Origin: Pelagibius sp.
GTDB lineage: Bacteria > Pseudomonadota > Alphaproteobacteria > Kiloniellales > Kiloniellaceae
Length of the DNA stretch: 64,000 bases
Direction: 5' to 3'
Assembly: GCF_028281305.1 (NCBI RefSeq)
Contig: NZ_JANQKD010000080.1
Location: forward strand, 86,572-150,571
Below, piece by piece: positions 43,363-52,280 of this stretch (position 1 is its first letter; every line of letters starts with the position of its first letter). The notes under the pieces were generated by a model that saw nothing but the letters and a program-made list of their open reading frames with translations, made no database searches and was not told the DNA's origin. A program made the position numbers and the translations under genes.

Positions 43363-44784
43363 ATGAAGTACATCTCGACGCGCGGCGCTGCGCCCGTGCT
43401 TTCCTTTGACGACGTATTGCTGACCGGCTTGGCGCGTGACGGCGGCCTTTACCTGCCGGAGAGCTGGCCGAGTTTCTCGCCGGAAGAGATCCGCAGCCTC
43501 GCCGGCAAGCCCTATGCCGAGGTCGCCTTTGCGGTGATCCGGCCCTTTGTCGGCGACAGCATCGCCGAGGCCGACCTGAAACGCATCCTTCAGGAAACCT
43601 ATGCCGACTTCGAGCACCGGGCAGTGGCCCCCTTGAAGCAGCTCGACGAGCGCACCTGGCTGATGGAGCTTTTCCACGGGCCGACCCTGGCCTTCAAGGA
43701 CTATGCGCTGCAGTTGGTCGGCCGCCTGTTCGATCATGTCCTCAAGGCACGCGGCGAGCGGGTAACGGTGATCGGTGCGACCTCCGGCGACACCGGCTCG
43801 GCGGCCATCGAAGCCTGCCGCGACCGCGCCCAGGTCGACATCTTCATGCTCCATCCCAAGGGCCGCACCTCGGAGGTGCAGCGCCGGCAGATGACAACCA
43901 TCCTGTCGTCCAATGTCCACAACATCGCCCTGGAAGGCACCTTCGACGACTGCCAGGATCAGGTGAAGGCGATGTTCAATGACATGGCCTTCCGCGACAC
44001 CATGAACCTCTCGGCGGTGAACTCCATCAACTGGGCGCGGATCATGGCCCAGATCGTCTACTACTTCGTCGCCGCCGTGGCGCTGGGGGCGCCGGACCGC
44101 GCGGTGGCTTTCTCCGTGCCGACCGGCAACTTCGGCAACATCTACGCCGCCTATGCCGCCGGGCGCATGGGCCTGCCGGTGAGCCAGCTCATCGTCGGCT
44201 CCAACAGCAACGACATCCTCACCCGCTTCTTCAACAGCGGCGCCATGGAGATGGCTGATGTGCGCCCGACGCTCTCGCCCTCCATGGACATCCAGGTCTC
44301 CTCCAACTTCGAGCGCCTGCTCTTCGACGTACTGGACCGCGACGGCGACGCGGTCGCGCAGACCCTGCAGGGCTTCCGCCAGACCGGGCGCTTCGCGGTC
44401 ACGCCGGAGCAACTGCAGCGCCTGCGCCGTCTTTTCGACTGCCACCGTCTGGACGATGCCGAGACCCTGGCGGAGATCGCCGCCCGCTACAAGGCCAGCG
44501 GTGAATTGCTGGATCCGCACTCGGCCATCGGCACGGCAGCGGCTGCGGCGGCTCTGCGCGACGATGTGAGCGTGGTCGTTGCCCTGGCCTGTGCGCATCC
44601 GGCCAAGTTTCCCGATGCCGTGAAAAAGGCCGCCGGAGTGCACCCCGACCTGCCACCACGTCTGGCAGACCTTTACGAGCGCGAGGAACGCTGCACCGTG
44701 CTGCCCAACGACCTCTCGGCGCTGCAGCGCTTTATCGGCGGCAACCGCCCGCCGGCCGACGCCGATACGCGGGGCGCGGCGTGA
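43363..44784 (+). CDS. thrC: threonine synthase
   Basis: 473 residues, the long alphaproteobacterial/yeast-like class. The PLP lysine is in GPTLAFKDYALQ at about residue 111; the phosphate-binding loop is VIGATSGDTGSAAIEA (about 136-151) and a second site is VPTGNFGNIYAAYAAG (about 251-266). It converts O-phosphohomoserine to threonine. ThrB, which makes the substrate, is encoded at 60.5 kb. The stop overlaps the start of the M16 peptidase gene by 4 bp; thrC, M16 peptidase and GNAT form a unit common in Rhodospirillales. Confidence 0.96.
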   Translation: MKYISTRGAAPVLSFDDVLLTGLARDGGLYLPESWPSFSPEEIRSLAGKPYAEVAFAVIRPFVGDSIAEADLKRILQETYADFEHRAVAPLKQLDERTWLMELFHGPTLAFKDYALQLVGRLFDHVLKARGERVTVIGATSGDTGSAAIEACRDRAQVDIFMLHPKGRTSEVQRRQMTTILSSNVHNIALEGTFDDCQDQVKAMFNDMAFRDTMNLSAVNSINWARIMAQIVYYFVAAVALGAPDRAVAFSVPTGNFGNIYAAYAAGRMGLPVSQLIVGSNSNDILTRFFNSGAMEMADVRPTLSPSMDIQVSSNFERLLFDVLDRDGDAVAQTLQGFRQTGRFAVTPEQLQRLRRLFDCHRLDDAETLAEIAARYKASGELLDPHSAIGTAAAAAALRDDVSVVVALACAHPAKFPDAVKKAAGVHPDLPPRLADLYEREERCTVLPNDLSALQRFIGGNRPPADADTRGAA

Positions 44785-46037
44785 GCGTGCAGGTCACCCG
44801 CCTGCCGTCTGGGCTGACCGTCGCCAGCGACGCCATGCCGGGGACGGCTACGGTGTCCCTGGGCGCCTGGGTCGGCGCCGGCACCCGGCACGAAACGCCC
44901 GAGGTGAACGGCATCGCCCACCTGCTCGAACACATGGCCTTCAAAGGCACGGAGCAGCGCTCGGCGCGCGACATCGCCGAGCAGATCGAGGCCGTGGGCG
45001 GCCACCTCAATGCCTACACCAGCCGCGAGAACACGGCCTTCTACGCCAAGGTGCTGTCCGAGGATGCCGGGCTGGCCCTCGACATCGTCGCCGACATCCT
45101 GCAGCACCCGACTTTTCTGGAGGAGGAACTGGAGCGCGAGCGGGCGGTGGTCCTGCAGGAGATCGGTCAGGCCCTCGACACCCCCGATGACATCGTCTTC
45201 GACTACTTTCAGGAAACCGCCTATCCGGCGCAGGCCCTGGGCCGCCCTGTGCTGGGCGAGAGCGCGACGGTGGCCGGGCTCAGCCGGGCCGCCCTCTGCG
45301 ACTACATGGAGAGCCACTACGGTCCAGGCCAGATGGTCTTGGCCGCCGCGGGCGATGTCGAACACGAGCGCTTCGTCGCCCAGGTCGCGGAGGCCTTCGG
45401 CGACACCGCCTTCGGCACCAACGGCGCCACCGATCCCGCCGCCTACCGTGGCGGCGACCGGCGCGAGAACCGCGAGCTGGAGCAGGTGCACCTGCTGCTC
45501 GGCTTCGATGCGCCCGGCTACCTCGACGACGACTACTACGCGCTGTCCCTGCTCTCCATGCTCTTCGGCGGCGGCATGTCCTCGCGGCTGTTTCAGGAAG
45601 TGCGGGAGAAGCGCGGCCTGGTCTATTCCGTCTACTCCTTCCACTCGGCCTTCCTGGACGGCGGGCTGTTCGGAATCTATGCCGGCACCGGCGAGCGGGA
45701 GGTTGCCGAGCTGATCCCGGTGGTCTGCGACGAACTGGCCAAGCTGACCGGTGCGATCGACGAAGAGGAGCTGGACCGCGCCCGCGCCCAGGTGAAGTCG
45801 TCTCTTCTGATGAGCCGCGAAAGCTCTTCCGCCAGGGCCGAGCAGCTGGCGCAGCAGCTTCTCATCTACGGACGCTCGCTTCCGGTATCGGAGGTGCTCG
45901 AGAAGATTGCCGCCGTTACCGCCGCCGATCTGCAGCGCGTTGCCGCCGGGCTCCTCGCCTCCGCCCCCACCGTAACCGCCCTTGGTCCTCTCTCGCAGCT
46001 GGAACCTGCCGAGCGGCTTGCGGCGCGCTTCGCGTGA
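44781..46037 (+). CDS. M16 family zinc peptidase (mitochondrial processing peptidase-like)
   Basis: 418 residues from a GTG at 44781 overlapping thrC. The inverted zinc motif HLLEHMAFKGTE (His47, Glu50, His51) is complete, and the second-zone Glu lies in ELERERAVVLQEIGQALDTP (about 115-134). The C-terminal half (about 215-400) is the paired M16 domain with REKRGLVYSVYSFHSAF. Its homologues are the ancestor-like partners of mitochondrial processing peptidase beta; in alphaproteobacteria they are soluble peptidases of uncertain substrate. No signal peptide. Confidence 0.93.
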   Translation: MSVQVTRLPSGLTVASDAMPGTATVSLGAWVGAGTRHETPEVNGIAHLLEHMAFKGTEQRSARDIAEQIEAVGGHLNAYTSRENTAFYAKVLSEDAGLALDIVADILQHPTFLEEELERERAVVLQEIGQALDTPDDIVFDYFQETAYPAQALGRPVLGESATVAGLSRAALCDYMESHYGPGQMVLAAAGDVEHERFVAQVAEAFGDTAFGTNGATDPAAYRGGDRRENRELEQVHLLLGFDAPGYLDDDYYALSLLSMLFGGGMSSRLFQEVREKRGLVYSVYSFHSAFLDGGLFGIYAGTGEREVAELIPVVCDELAKLTGAIDEEELDRARAQVKSSLLMSRESSSARAEQLAQQLLIYGRSLPVSEVLEKIAAVTAADLQRVAAGLLASAPTVTALGPLSQLEPAERLAARFA

Positions 46038-46050
46038 TCGGGGACAGGCC

Positions 46051-46638
46051 ATGCTCTTCACGGTCTTTCGCGGCGACGGCCCCCTCTCGGTCCGTCTCGA
46101 AGGGCCGCGGGTCTACCTCTGCCCGCCGCGCATGGCGGACTGGAGGACCTGGGCGCTGCTGCGCGAGGAAAGCCGCGAGTTCCTCGTGCCCTGGGAACCC
46201 ACCTGGCCGCACGACGCGCTGACCCGGCAGGCCTTTCGCCGGCGCCTGAAGGCCTATAACCAGGAATGGCGCCAGGGCACCGGCTTCAGCTTTCTGGTCT
46301 ACCGCCTCGGCGACAGCGGACTGATGGGCGGCGTCACCCTGTCCAACGTGCGCCGCGGCGTCGCCCAGGCGGCGAGCATGGGCTACTGGATCGGCGAGCG
46401 CTTCGCCCGCCAGGGCTACATGACCGAGGCGGTGCTGGCGGTGGTGGAGTTCGCATTCGAGGAACTGGGCCTGCATCGCATCGAAGCGGCCTGCCTGCCG
46501 CACAACGACCCCAGCCGCAGCCTGCTGTTGAAGGTCGGGTTCCGCCAGGAGGGCTATGCCCGCCAGTATCTGCGCATCAACGGCAAGTGGCAGGACCACC
46601 TGCTGTTCGAACTGCTGCGCGACGACCCGCGTCTTTGA
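46051..46638 (+). CDS. GNAT acetyltransferase, RimJ-like
   Basis: 195 residues from ATG 46051. The acetyl-CoA pyrophosphate loop is SMGYWIGERFARQGYMTEAV (about 110-129). It is followed by FAFEELGLHRIEAACLPHND (about 135-154) and NDPSRSLLLKVGFRQEGYAR, all typical of ribosomal-protein N-acetyltransferase RimJ/RimL relatives. The substrate is probably a protein N-terminus. It starts 13 bp after the M16 gene, in the same unit. Convergent with yqgE. Confidence 0.9.
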   Translation: MLFTVFRGDGPLSVRLEGPRVYLCPPRMADWRTWALLREESREFLVPWEPTWPHDALTRQAFRRRLKAYNQEWRQGTGFSFLVYRLGDSGLMGGVTLSNVRRGVAQAASMGYWIGERFARQGYMTEAVLAVVEFAFEELGLHRIEAACLPHNDPSRSLLLKVGFRQEGYARQYLRINGKWQDHLLFELLRDDPRL

Positions 46639-46677
46639 TCGGCTTCGGAGCCAGCGATGAGGCGCCGGGCCAAGGCC

Positions 46678-46729
46678 CGGGGAATCAGACCGGGGAATCA
46701 GACCGGGGGATCAGGCCAGGGAATCAGGC
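46678..46729 (+). repeat. 13-bp tandem repeat, four units
   Basis: CGGGGAATCAGAC occurs twice, followed by CGGGGGATCAGGC and CAGGGAATCAGGC. It fills the space between convergent genes and its last unit runs across the yqgE stop codon (46724-46726). Confidence 0.85.
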
Positions 46730-47287
46730 GTGGCCGGCCTCGCCGGAGAGCATGGAGATGTCGACGCCGAGCTTGCCGATGGCCCGCTCCCACTTGTTGT
46801 CCAGGTCGCTGTCGAAGACCAGCTCTTCGTCGGGCGCCACATGCAGCCAGCCATTCGCCTGGATCTCGGAATCGAGCTGTCCCGGCCCCCAGCCGGCATA
46901 GCCCAGCGCCAGCAGCCGCCGCCTGGGTCCGGCCCCCGCGGCGATGTCGCGCAGGATGTCGGTGGTCGCGGTCAGCGCGATGGCGTCGTTCACCTGCAGG
47001 GTCGAGTCCTGATTGTATTCGCCGGAATGCAGGACGAAGCCGCGCCCCGATTCCACCGGTCCGCCGAAGTGGACGCGGATCTCCTCGTTCAGCCGCGGCG
47101 GTTCGATGCCGAGCTGTGCCAAGAGGTCGGTGAAGGTGATGGCGCCGACGAGGCGGTTGATCACCAGCCCCATGGCGCCGTCGGGGTGGTGGGCGCAGAC
47201 ATAGATGACGCTGCGGGCAAAACGGGCGTCGCGCATGCTGGGCATGGCGATGAGCAACTGGCCGGTTAGGAATTCCTGGCTGTCCAT
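46724..47287 (-). CDS. yqgE: YqgE/AlgH family protein (UPF0301)
   Basis: 187 residues, standard length. Signature motifs: GQLLIAMPSMRDARFARSVI (about 8-27), HHPDGAMGLVINRLVG (about 33-48), VHFGGPVESGRGFVLHS (about 72-88) and LALGYAGWGPGQLDSEIQAN (about 127-146). A conserved bacterial family of unresolved function, once linked to alginate regulation. Cytosolic, monocistronic. Its 3' end lies inside a 13-bp tandem repeat. Confidence 0.93.
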   Translation of the reverse strand: MDSQEFLTGQLLIAMPSMRDARFARSVIYVCAHHPDGAMGLVINRLVGAITFTDLLAQLGIEPPRLNEEIRVHFGGPVESGRGFVLHSGEYNQDSTLQVNDAIALTATTDILRDIAAGAGPRRRLLALGYAGWGPGQLDSEIQANGWLHVAPDEELVFDSDLDNKWERAIGKLGVDISMLSGEAGHA

Positions 47288-47551
47288 GAGCTTCGTCGAT
47301 CCGGCCCCAAGGGCTGTGTCAGGGGGCTCGCTGTTCTCCTATCTGCGCCGTTAAGCTCTTGCAATCCTTATCTTAACCTCATTCCGGCCGGGGTCCAAAT
47401 CCCCACCCGGGCGCCCGTGACACGATATTGTGAGCGCGGCATCAAGGCCACTGGATATTATGGGGCGGGCCGGCTATATGCCCCAGAGGCTTTTGTGGCC
47501 CAGATCAATTGTGGCCCAGATCATTGCGGGCAGAGACAGTCTGGCCCGACA
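47288..47551. other. intergenic region between yqgE and the DsbD-like gene
   Basis: 264 bp without a credible gene. A TTATCTTAACC AT-rich patch at 47369-47379 probably belongs to one of the two divergent promoters. A GTGGCCCAGATCA direct repeat occurs near 47495-47523. Confidence 0.4.
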
Positions 47552-47629
47552 ATGCGGTTATTCTGGGGCGCCCTGTGGGGCGCACTGTGGGGCGCAGGCG
47601 CGGTTTTGGCAGTATACGAATGGCAATGA
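47552..47629 (+). CDS. possible 25-residue hydrophobic peptide coupled to the DsbD-like gene
   Basis: ATG 47552 opens a 25-codon frame MRLFWGALWGALWGAGAVLA, then VYEWQ, and ends with TGA at 47627-47629. That stop overlaps an ATG (47626) of the DsbD-like gene as ATGA. The peptide would form one short transmembrane helix with a GALW repeat. There is no clear Shine-Dalgarno site, so the frame may be chance. Confidence 0.25.
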   Translation: MRLFWGALWGALWGAGAVLAVYEWQ

Positions 47630-49818
47630 GCGGACGGAGCCGAGGCGGAGCAGGCAGAAGCAGCGGGCTGAAGGCCTTTGCCTTCGGCGCCGTGGCTGTG
47701 GCCGGGCTTGCGGCCGGTGTCGGCGATGCGCTTGCCGCTGCCAGCGACTGGGCGGCGGAGGAACAGGTGCGGGTGCGCCTGGTGTCCGCCGGCCAGACGG
47801 TGTCCGGTCCTGAGGCTCTGCTGGGCCTCGAGTTCGATCTCCAGCCGGGCTGGAAGATCTACTGGCGCAGCCCCGGCGATGCCGGTTTTCCGCCGTCGAT
47901 CGACTGGAGCGGCTCGCAGAATCTGGCAAGCGGCGAGATCGCCTGGCCGGTGCCCCACCGCTTTTCGCTGTTCGGCCTGGAAACCTTCGGCTACGGCGAC
48001 CGCGTGGTGCTGCCGGTGGACGCGGTGCCGGCCGATCCGGCCCAGCCGCTGCTCCTCACCGCCAGCGTCGACTACCTGATCTGCGAAGAGATCTGCATTC
48101 CTTATCAGGCCAATCTCAGCCTCGGCCTGCCCACGGGCCCGGAGACCCGTGCGCCGGAGGCCTTCTTCATCGAGAGCTTCAACCGCCAGGTGCCGGGCCG
48201 CGGGGCCGAACGCGGCCTCAGCCTGGAAAGCGCGGCCCTGACCGGCAGCCTGGAGGCGCCGGTGCTGCAGGTGACCGCGCGCTCCGAAACGCCCTTCGAT
48301 GCGCCGGATCTGCTGGTGGAGGGGCCGCCGGGCTTCACCTTCGCCAAGCCCGAGGTGGCCTTGTCCGAGGACGGACGGCTCGCCACCCTCAGCGTTGCCA
48401 CCAGCACCCACCTTGAGCAGACGGTGCTCGAAGGCAAGCAGCTCACCCTCACGGTGACCGATGGCCTGCGCGGGCTGGAGCAGCCGAGCATCGCGCGCTT
48501 TGCCACCGCGCCGGTGCCGGGCGCCGGCGCCGGGAGCATCTTTGCCGACCCCGCGGCGCTGCTGGGGCTTCTCGGGCTGGCGCTGCTTGGCGGCCTCATT
48601 CTGAATCTCATGCCCTGCGTGCTGCCCGTGCTCTCCATCAAGCTGCTCTCCATCGCGGAGCAGGGCGGCAAGGAACGCCGCCAGATCCGCGCCGGCTTCC
48701 TGGCTTCGGCAGCGGGGATCCTGTTTTCCTTCCTGGTGCTGGCCACGGCGGCCGTGGCGCTGAAAGCCACCGGCATGGCGGTCGGCTGGGGCATCCAGTT
48801 CCAGCAGCCGCTCTTCCTCAGCGCCATGGCGCTGGTGATGGCGCTCTTCGCCTATAACCTCATGGGGCTTTTCGAGGTGCCGCTGCCGGCCGTCCTCGGC
48901 GGTCTCGGCTCGGTTGGCGGCGCGAACAGCACTCTGGCCGGGAACTTCGGCACCGGGGCGCTGGCGACCCTTCTGGCGACGCCCTGTTCGGCGCCCTTCC
49001 TCGGCACTTCCGTCGGCTTCGCCTTGTCGCGCGGTGCCGCGGAGATCTACCTGATTTTCACTGCCCTCGGCATCGGGCTTGCCTTGCCCTACCTGCTGGT
49101 CGCGGCGGCGCCGCGCCTGGTGTCCTGGCTGCCGCGGCCGGGCGCCTGGATGATCACGCTCCGGCGTGTCCTCGGGCTCCTGCTGGCCGGCACCGCAGTC
49201 TGGCTGCTCTCCGTCCTCGCGGTGCAGATCGGCCTGGCGGCCGCCCTGGTGGCTGGCGGCCTGCTGCTCGGTCTCGGTCTGGTGCTCTGGGCCGGGCCGA
49301 ACCTCATGCAGAGGCACCGCCTCGCCACTCCGGCGGCGGCGACCCTTCTGGCGGTGGCCGTCTTGGCGCTGCCCAGCGGCCTTCCGCAGACCGCGGTCGA
49401 GACGCGCGGGACCGCCGCGGAGGAGGCCTGGCGTCCGCTCGACCAGGCTGCCATCGCCGACCTGGTGAATGCCGGTCAGGTGGTCTTCGTCGACGTGACC
49501 GCCGACTGGTGCATCACCTGCCAGGTCAACAAGAAGCTGGTGCTGGATAGCGAGGCGGTCACCGGGCTGCTGGCGGCGCCGGAGGTGGTGCAGATGCGCG
49601 GCGACTGGACCCTGCCGAGCGACGAGATCTCCGCCTATCTCGCCGGCTTCCAGCGTTACGGCATACCCTTCAACGCGGTTTACGGCCCCGGCGCGCCGGA
49701 GGGTCTGCCGCTGCCCGAGCTGCTGAGCGTGGATGCCGTGACCGAAGCCCTGGAGGCCGCGGCCGGCAACGCGACGGCGCAGACAGGCCTGCTAAAGGCG
49801 GGCGGCGGGGGTTCCTGA
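47620..49818 (+). CDS. DsbD/ScsB-type thiol:disulfide interchange protein
   Basis: 732 residues from ATG 47620 (47626 also possible). A signal peptide ends near DALAA. The periplasmic N-domain (about 35-290) has the cysteine pair YLICEEICIP. The DsbD beta membrane domain (about 310-600, eight helices) has its reactive cysteines in LNLMPCVLPVLSIKLL and LLATPCSAPFLGTSVG. The C-terminal thioredoxin-like domain ends the protein, with active site DWCITCQVNK. It carries electrons from cytosolic thioredoxin to periplasmic partners such as copper-resistance, cytochrome c or peroxidase proteins. The extended N-domain fits ScsB better than E. coli DsbD. Followed by a peroxiredoxin. Confidence 0.9.
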   Translation: MAMSGRSRGGAGRSSGLKAFAFGAVAVAGLAAGVGDALAAASDWAAEEQVRVRLVSAGQTVSGPEALLGLEFDLQPGWKIYWRSPGDAGFPPSIDWSGSQNLASGEIAWPVPHRFSLFGLETFGYGDRVVLPVDAVPADPAQPLLLTASVDYLICEEICIPYQANLSLGLPTGPETRAPEAFFIESFNRQVPGRGAERGLSLESAALTGSLEAPVLQVTARSETPFDAPDLLVEGPPGFTFAKPEVALSEDGRLATLSVATSTHLEQTVLEGKQLTLTVTDGLRGLEQPSIARFATAPVPGAGAGSIFADPAALLGLLGLALLGGLILNLMPCVLPVLSIKLLSIAEQGGKERRQIRAGFLASAAGILFSFLVLATAAVALKATGMAVGWGIQFQQPLFLSAMALVMALFAYNLMGLFEVPLPAVLGGLGSVGGANSTLAGNFGTGALATLLATPCSAPFLGTSVGFALSRGAAEIYLIFTALGIGLALPYLLVAAAPRLVSWLPRPGAWMITLRRVLGLLLAGTAVWLLSVLAVQIGLAAALVAGGLLLGLGLVLWAGPNLMQRHRLATPAAATLLAVAVLALPSGLPQTAVETRGTAAEEAWRPLDQAAIADLVNAGQVVFVDVTADWCITCQVNKKLVLDSEAVTGLLAAPEVVQMRGDWTLPSDEISAYLAGFQRYGIPFNAVYGPGAPEGLPLPELLSVDAVTEALEAAAGNATAQTGLLKAGGGGS

Positions 49819-50025
49819 AGCCGGTTTCCTGAAGCCGGTCTGCCGCGCAGGCCACGCCTTGCCCTTGGAATGCCACGCATTGCGGCCTATCTTTCGGTCA
49901 GCGCCTCGCGCGCCGGGGCCCTGGCGCCTCTCACGACAGAACTCTTCACGCCCGGACATCTTCCTGCAGGTCCGCCCCATGCGGGCATGCCGGGGCCGGG
50001 CCATCAATTCAGGGGAAACTGCACC

Positions 50026-50508
50026 ATGACGATCAAGGTTGGCGACCGCGCACCCAGCGGCTCCTTCAAGCACATCACCGGCGAGGGGATGGAAGAGATC
50101 TCCACTGACGACCTTTTCGGCGGCAAGAAGGTGGTGCTGTTCTCGCTGCCCGGCGCCTTCACGCCCACCTGTTCGGCCAAGCACCTGCCCGGCTTCGTCC
50201 AGCATGCCGGCGACCTCAAGGGCAAAGGCGTCGACACCATCGCCTGTATGTCGGTCAACGACGCCTTCGTCATGGATGCCTGGGGCAAGGATCAGTCGGT
50301 TGGCGATGCTGTGGTGATGCTGGCCGACGGCAACGGTGAATACGCCAAGGCGCTGGGGCTGGACTTCGACGCCAGCGGTTTCGGCATGGGCACCCGCGCC
50401 CAGCGCTTCGCCATGATCGTGGAGGACGGCACCGTCACCACCCTGAACGTGGAAGAGCCGGGCGCCTTCGAGGTCTCCAGCGCCGAGGCCATGCTGGCCA
50501 AGCTGTAA
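50026..50508 (+). CDS. peroxiredoxin, Prx5/PMP20 type
   Basis: 160 residues from ATG 50026, preceded by AGGGGAAA; longer in-frame starts lack support. The peroxidatic Cys is in LPGAFTPTCSAKHLPGF (about 41-57), with the conserved Thr and Arg region (MGTRAQRFAMIVEDG, about 123-137). Length and AFTPTC context fit the atypical glutaredoxin- or GSH-dependent Prx5 family. It reduces H2O2 and alkyl hydroperoxides in the cytosol. gshA at 12.3 kb supplies glutathione. Separated by 207 bp from the DsbD-like gene. Confidence 0.93.
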   Translation: MTIKVGDRAPSGSFKHITGEGMEEISTDDLFGGKKVVLFSLPGAFTPTCSAKHLPGFVQHAGDLKGKGVDTIACMSVNDAFVMDAWGKDQSVGDAVVMLADGNGEYAKALGLDFDASGFGMGTRAQRFAMIVEDGTVTTLNVEEPGAFEVSSAEAMLAKL

Positions 50509-50619
50509 ACCGCATCCGGTTTCAAGACGACACATCGGCGGCCCGTCTCCGGCCCTGTTTGGGCAAGGGGAGGCGGGCCGTTTGACGTCCGCCGCATCCC
50601 GGTTTTGTATGGTCCTGCC

Positions 50620-51375
50620 ATGACCGCTTTCCAACCGGATGACGACAGGCTCTACCAGGACCCGGAACTGGCCCAGTTCTACGATCTGGAGAACGGCTGG
50701 GCCGCGGACTTCGACACTTGCCTGGACTTGGCGGAGGGGGCCGCATCGGTCCTCGATCTTGGTTGCGGGACCGGCGAACTGGCGGCGCGCCTTGCGCAAG
50801 ACCGCACCGTGGTGTGGGTCGACCCCGCCGCACCGATGCTCGCGGTGGCGCGGCAGCGGCCCGGCGGCGACAGGGTCGAATGGGTGGAGGCCGATGCCCG
50901 CGGCCTCGATCTCTGCCGCCGCTTCGATCTCATCGTTCTCACCGGCCATGCCTTCCAGGTCTTCCTGACCGAGGACGACCAGCGTGCGGTGCTCGCCACC
51001 ATCGCCCGCCATCTGGCGCCCGAGGGCCGCTTCATCTTCGATTCGCGCAACCCGGCGGCGGGGGCCTGGCGCCGCTGGACGCCGGAGGGCTCGCGGCGCA
51101 GCCTCGTCCATCCGAGCCTGGGTGCGGTGGAAGCCTGGAACGACGTGGCGCGGGACCCGGCGACCGGGATCGTCACCTACAAGACCCACTATCGGGTTGC
51201 CGCTTCCGGCCAGACCTTCTCCGCCGCTTCGAAGCTGCGCTTCACGGAACGCGATGCGCTGGCGGCGATGCTGGAAAACGCCGGGCTGCGGGTCGAGCGC
51301 TGGCTCGGCGATTGGCAGGGCGGCCCCTGTACCCAGGACTCGCCGGAACTCATCCCCATCGGGCGCCTGGGCTGA
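50620..51375 (+). CDS. class I SAM-dependent methyltransferase
   Basis: 251 residues from ATG 50620. Motif I is SVLDLGCGTGELAARLAQDR (about 43-62), motif II acidic VWVDPAAPML, and motif IV FDLIVLTGHAFQVFLT (about 106-121). The remainder (SRNPAAGAWRRWTPEGSRRS) resembles the small-molecule methyltransferases of the UbiE/COQ5 superfamily often annotated as type 11/25. The substrate is unknown. It is convergent with the NMT1-like gene; the two stop codons abut at 51375/51376. Confidence 0.88.
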   Translation: MTAFQPDDDRLYQDPELAQFYDLENGWAADFDTCLDLAEGAASVLDLGCGTGELAARLAQDRTVVWVDPAAPMLAVARQRPGGDRVEWVEADARGLDLCRRFDLIVLTGHAFQVFLTEDDQRAVLATIARHLAPEGRFIFDSRNPAAGAWRRWTPEGSRRSLVHPSLGAVEAWNDVARDPATGIVTYKTHYRVAASGQTFSAASKLRFTERDALAAMLENAGLRVERWLGDWQGGPCTQDSPELIPIGRLG

Positions 51376-52266
51376 TCAGGCCCCGCCCGGCGGCGCCGCG
51401 CAGACCTGGTCGTAGCGGTAGCGCTCCTTCAGCAGGCCGTTGTAGGCGTAGATATCCAGCGTCGCTTCGAAGGCTTGCTGGGTGATCTCCGCATGCGGGG
51501 TCCAGCAGCCGAGCTGCTGATAGGTGGCGATGCAGTCGGTCAGCACCGCCTCATCGATGTCCGGAAAGTAGGGCTTCTCGGCGCGGGCGATCTCCGCCGC
51601 CGGGGTCTCGTTCATGTAGCGCCGCGTTCTGGCGTAGGCGCGCATGAAGGCGCGGGCCATATCGGTCTTCAGCCAGTCCGGTCTGGCTGCCAGGCTGGAG
51701 AACCCGCAGGGGCCGATCTGCCGGCCGACCTGCGCGACGATATGGCCGAGGCCGTCGGCCTGAAGCTGCTGCGGGAACGGGCCCTGCTGCTGCACGTAGT
51801 CGCCCTGGCCGGCGCGGAAGGCCGCGTCGATGGCGGCGGCACCGCCCGGCGTGATCAGCTTGATCTTCGCAAAATCAATGCCCGCCTTGTGGCAGGCGTA
51901 CTTGAACATCGCCAGCGGCTGGCCGCCGCCGAAGGCGACCACTTCCGCCCCCTCCAGCCTGTTCCATGTGAATTCAGGATCAGACTTGCGGGCTGTCAGG
52001 AAGAAGCCGTCCATCTCGTTGATCTGGGCGAAGTGGACCGCCGTGGGCGTCTCGCCCTTGTTCAGGGTCGTCAGGCCCTGGCTGAGCGCCGACTGCACCA
52101 CATGGGCCGAGCCGTCCTCCAGCGCCGCAATGGCGGTGACACCGGGCGCTGCAACCGACCACTCTGGGTCCAGCCCTTCGGCCTTCAAAAAGCCGCCGGA
52201 CATTGCTGAGATCAGCGGCGAGTAGAAGGCCGAAAACAGCGTGAACTGTATGTTGATCCGCTCCAA
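51376..52266 (-). CDS. NMT1/THI5-like solute-binding protein without a signal peptide
   Basis: 296 residues from a TTG at 52266 (LERINIQFTLFSAFYSPLIS), preceded by GAGAGGGG. This is a type II periplasmic-binding fold of the NMT1/SsuA/TauA class: EGLDPEWSVAAPGVTAIAAL (about 32-51), LTARKSDPEFTW, AFGGGQPLAMFKYACHKAGI (about 109-128). Such proteins usually begin with a signal peptide, but the 15-bp gap after rocD and the frame leave no room for one. It is the last gene of the rocF-rocD unit. It may be a cytosolic binding protein or enzyme acting on an arginine/ornithine catabolite or a pyrimidine-like ligand; this is open. Confidence 0.78.
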   Translation of the reverse strand: MERINIQFTLFSAFYSPLISAMSGGFLKAEGLDPEWSVAAPGVTAIAALEDGSAHVVQSALSQGLTTLNKGETPTAVHFAQINEMDGFFLTARKSDPEFTWNRLEGAEVVAFGGGQPLAMFKYACHKAGIDFAKIKLITPGGAAAIDAAFRAGQGDYVQQQGPFPQQLQADGLGHIVAQVGRQIGPCGFSSLAARPDWLKTDMARAFMRAYARTRRYMNETPAAEIARAEKPYFPDIDEAVLTDCIATYQQLGCWTPHAEITQQAFEATLDIYAYNGLLKERYRYDQVCAAPPGGA

Positions 52267-52280
52267 GGGCCGCCCCTCTC

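Noticed and set aside
47521..49317. 598-codon frame antisense to the DsbD-like gene
   Set aside because: Composition dominated by Gln, Arg, His and Gly, typical of antisense reading in high-GC DNA.
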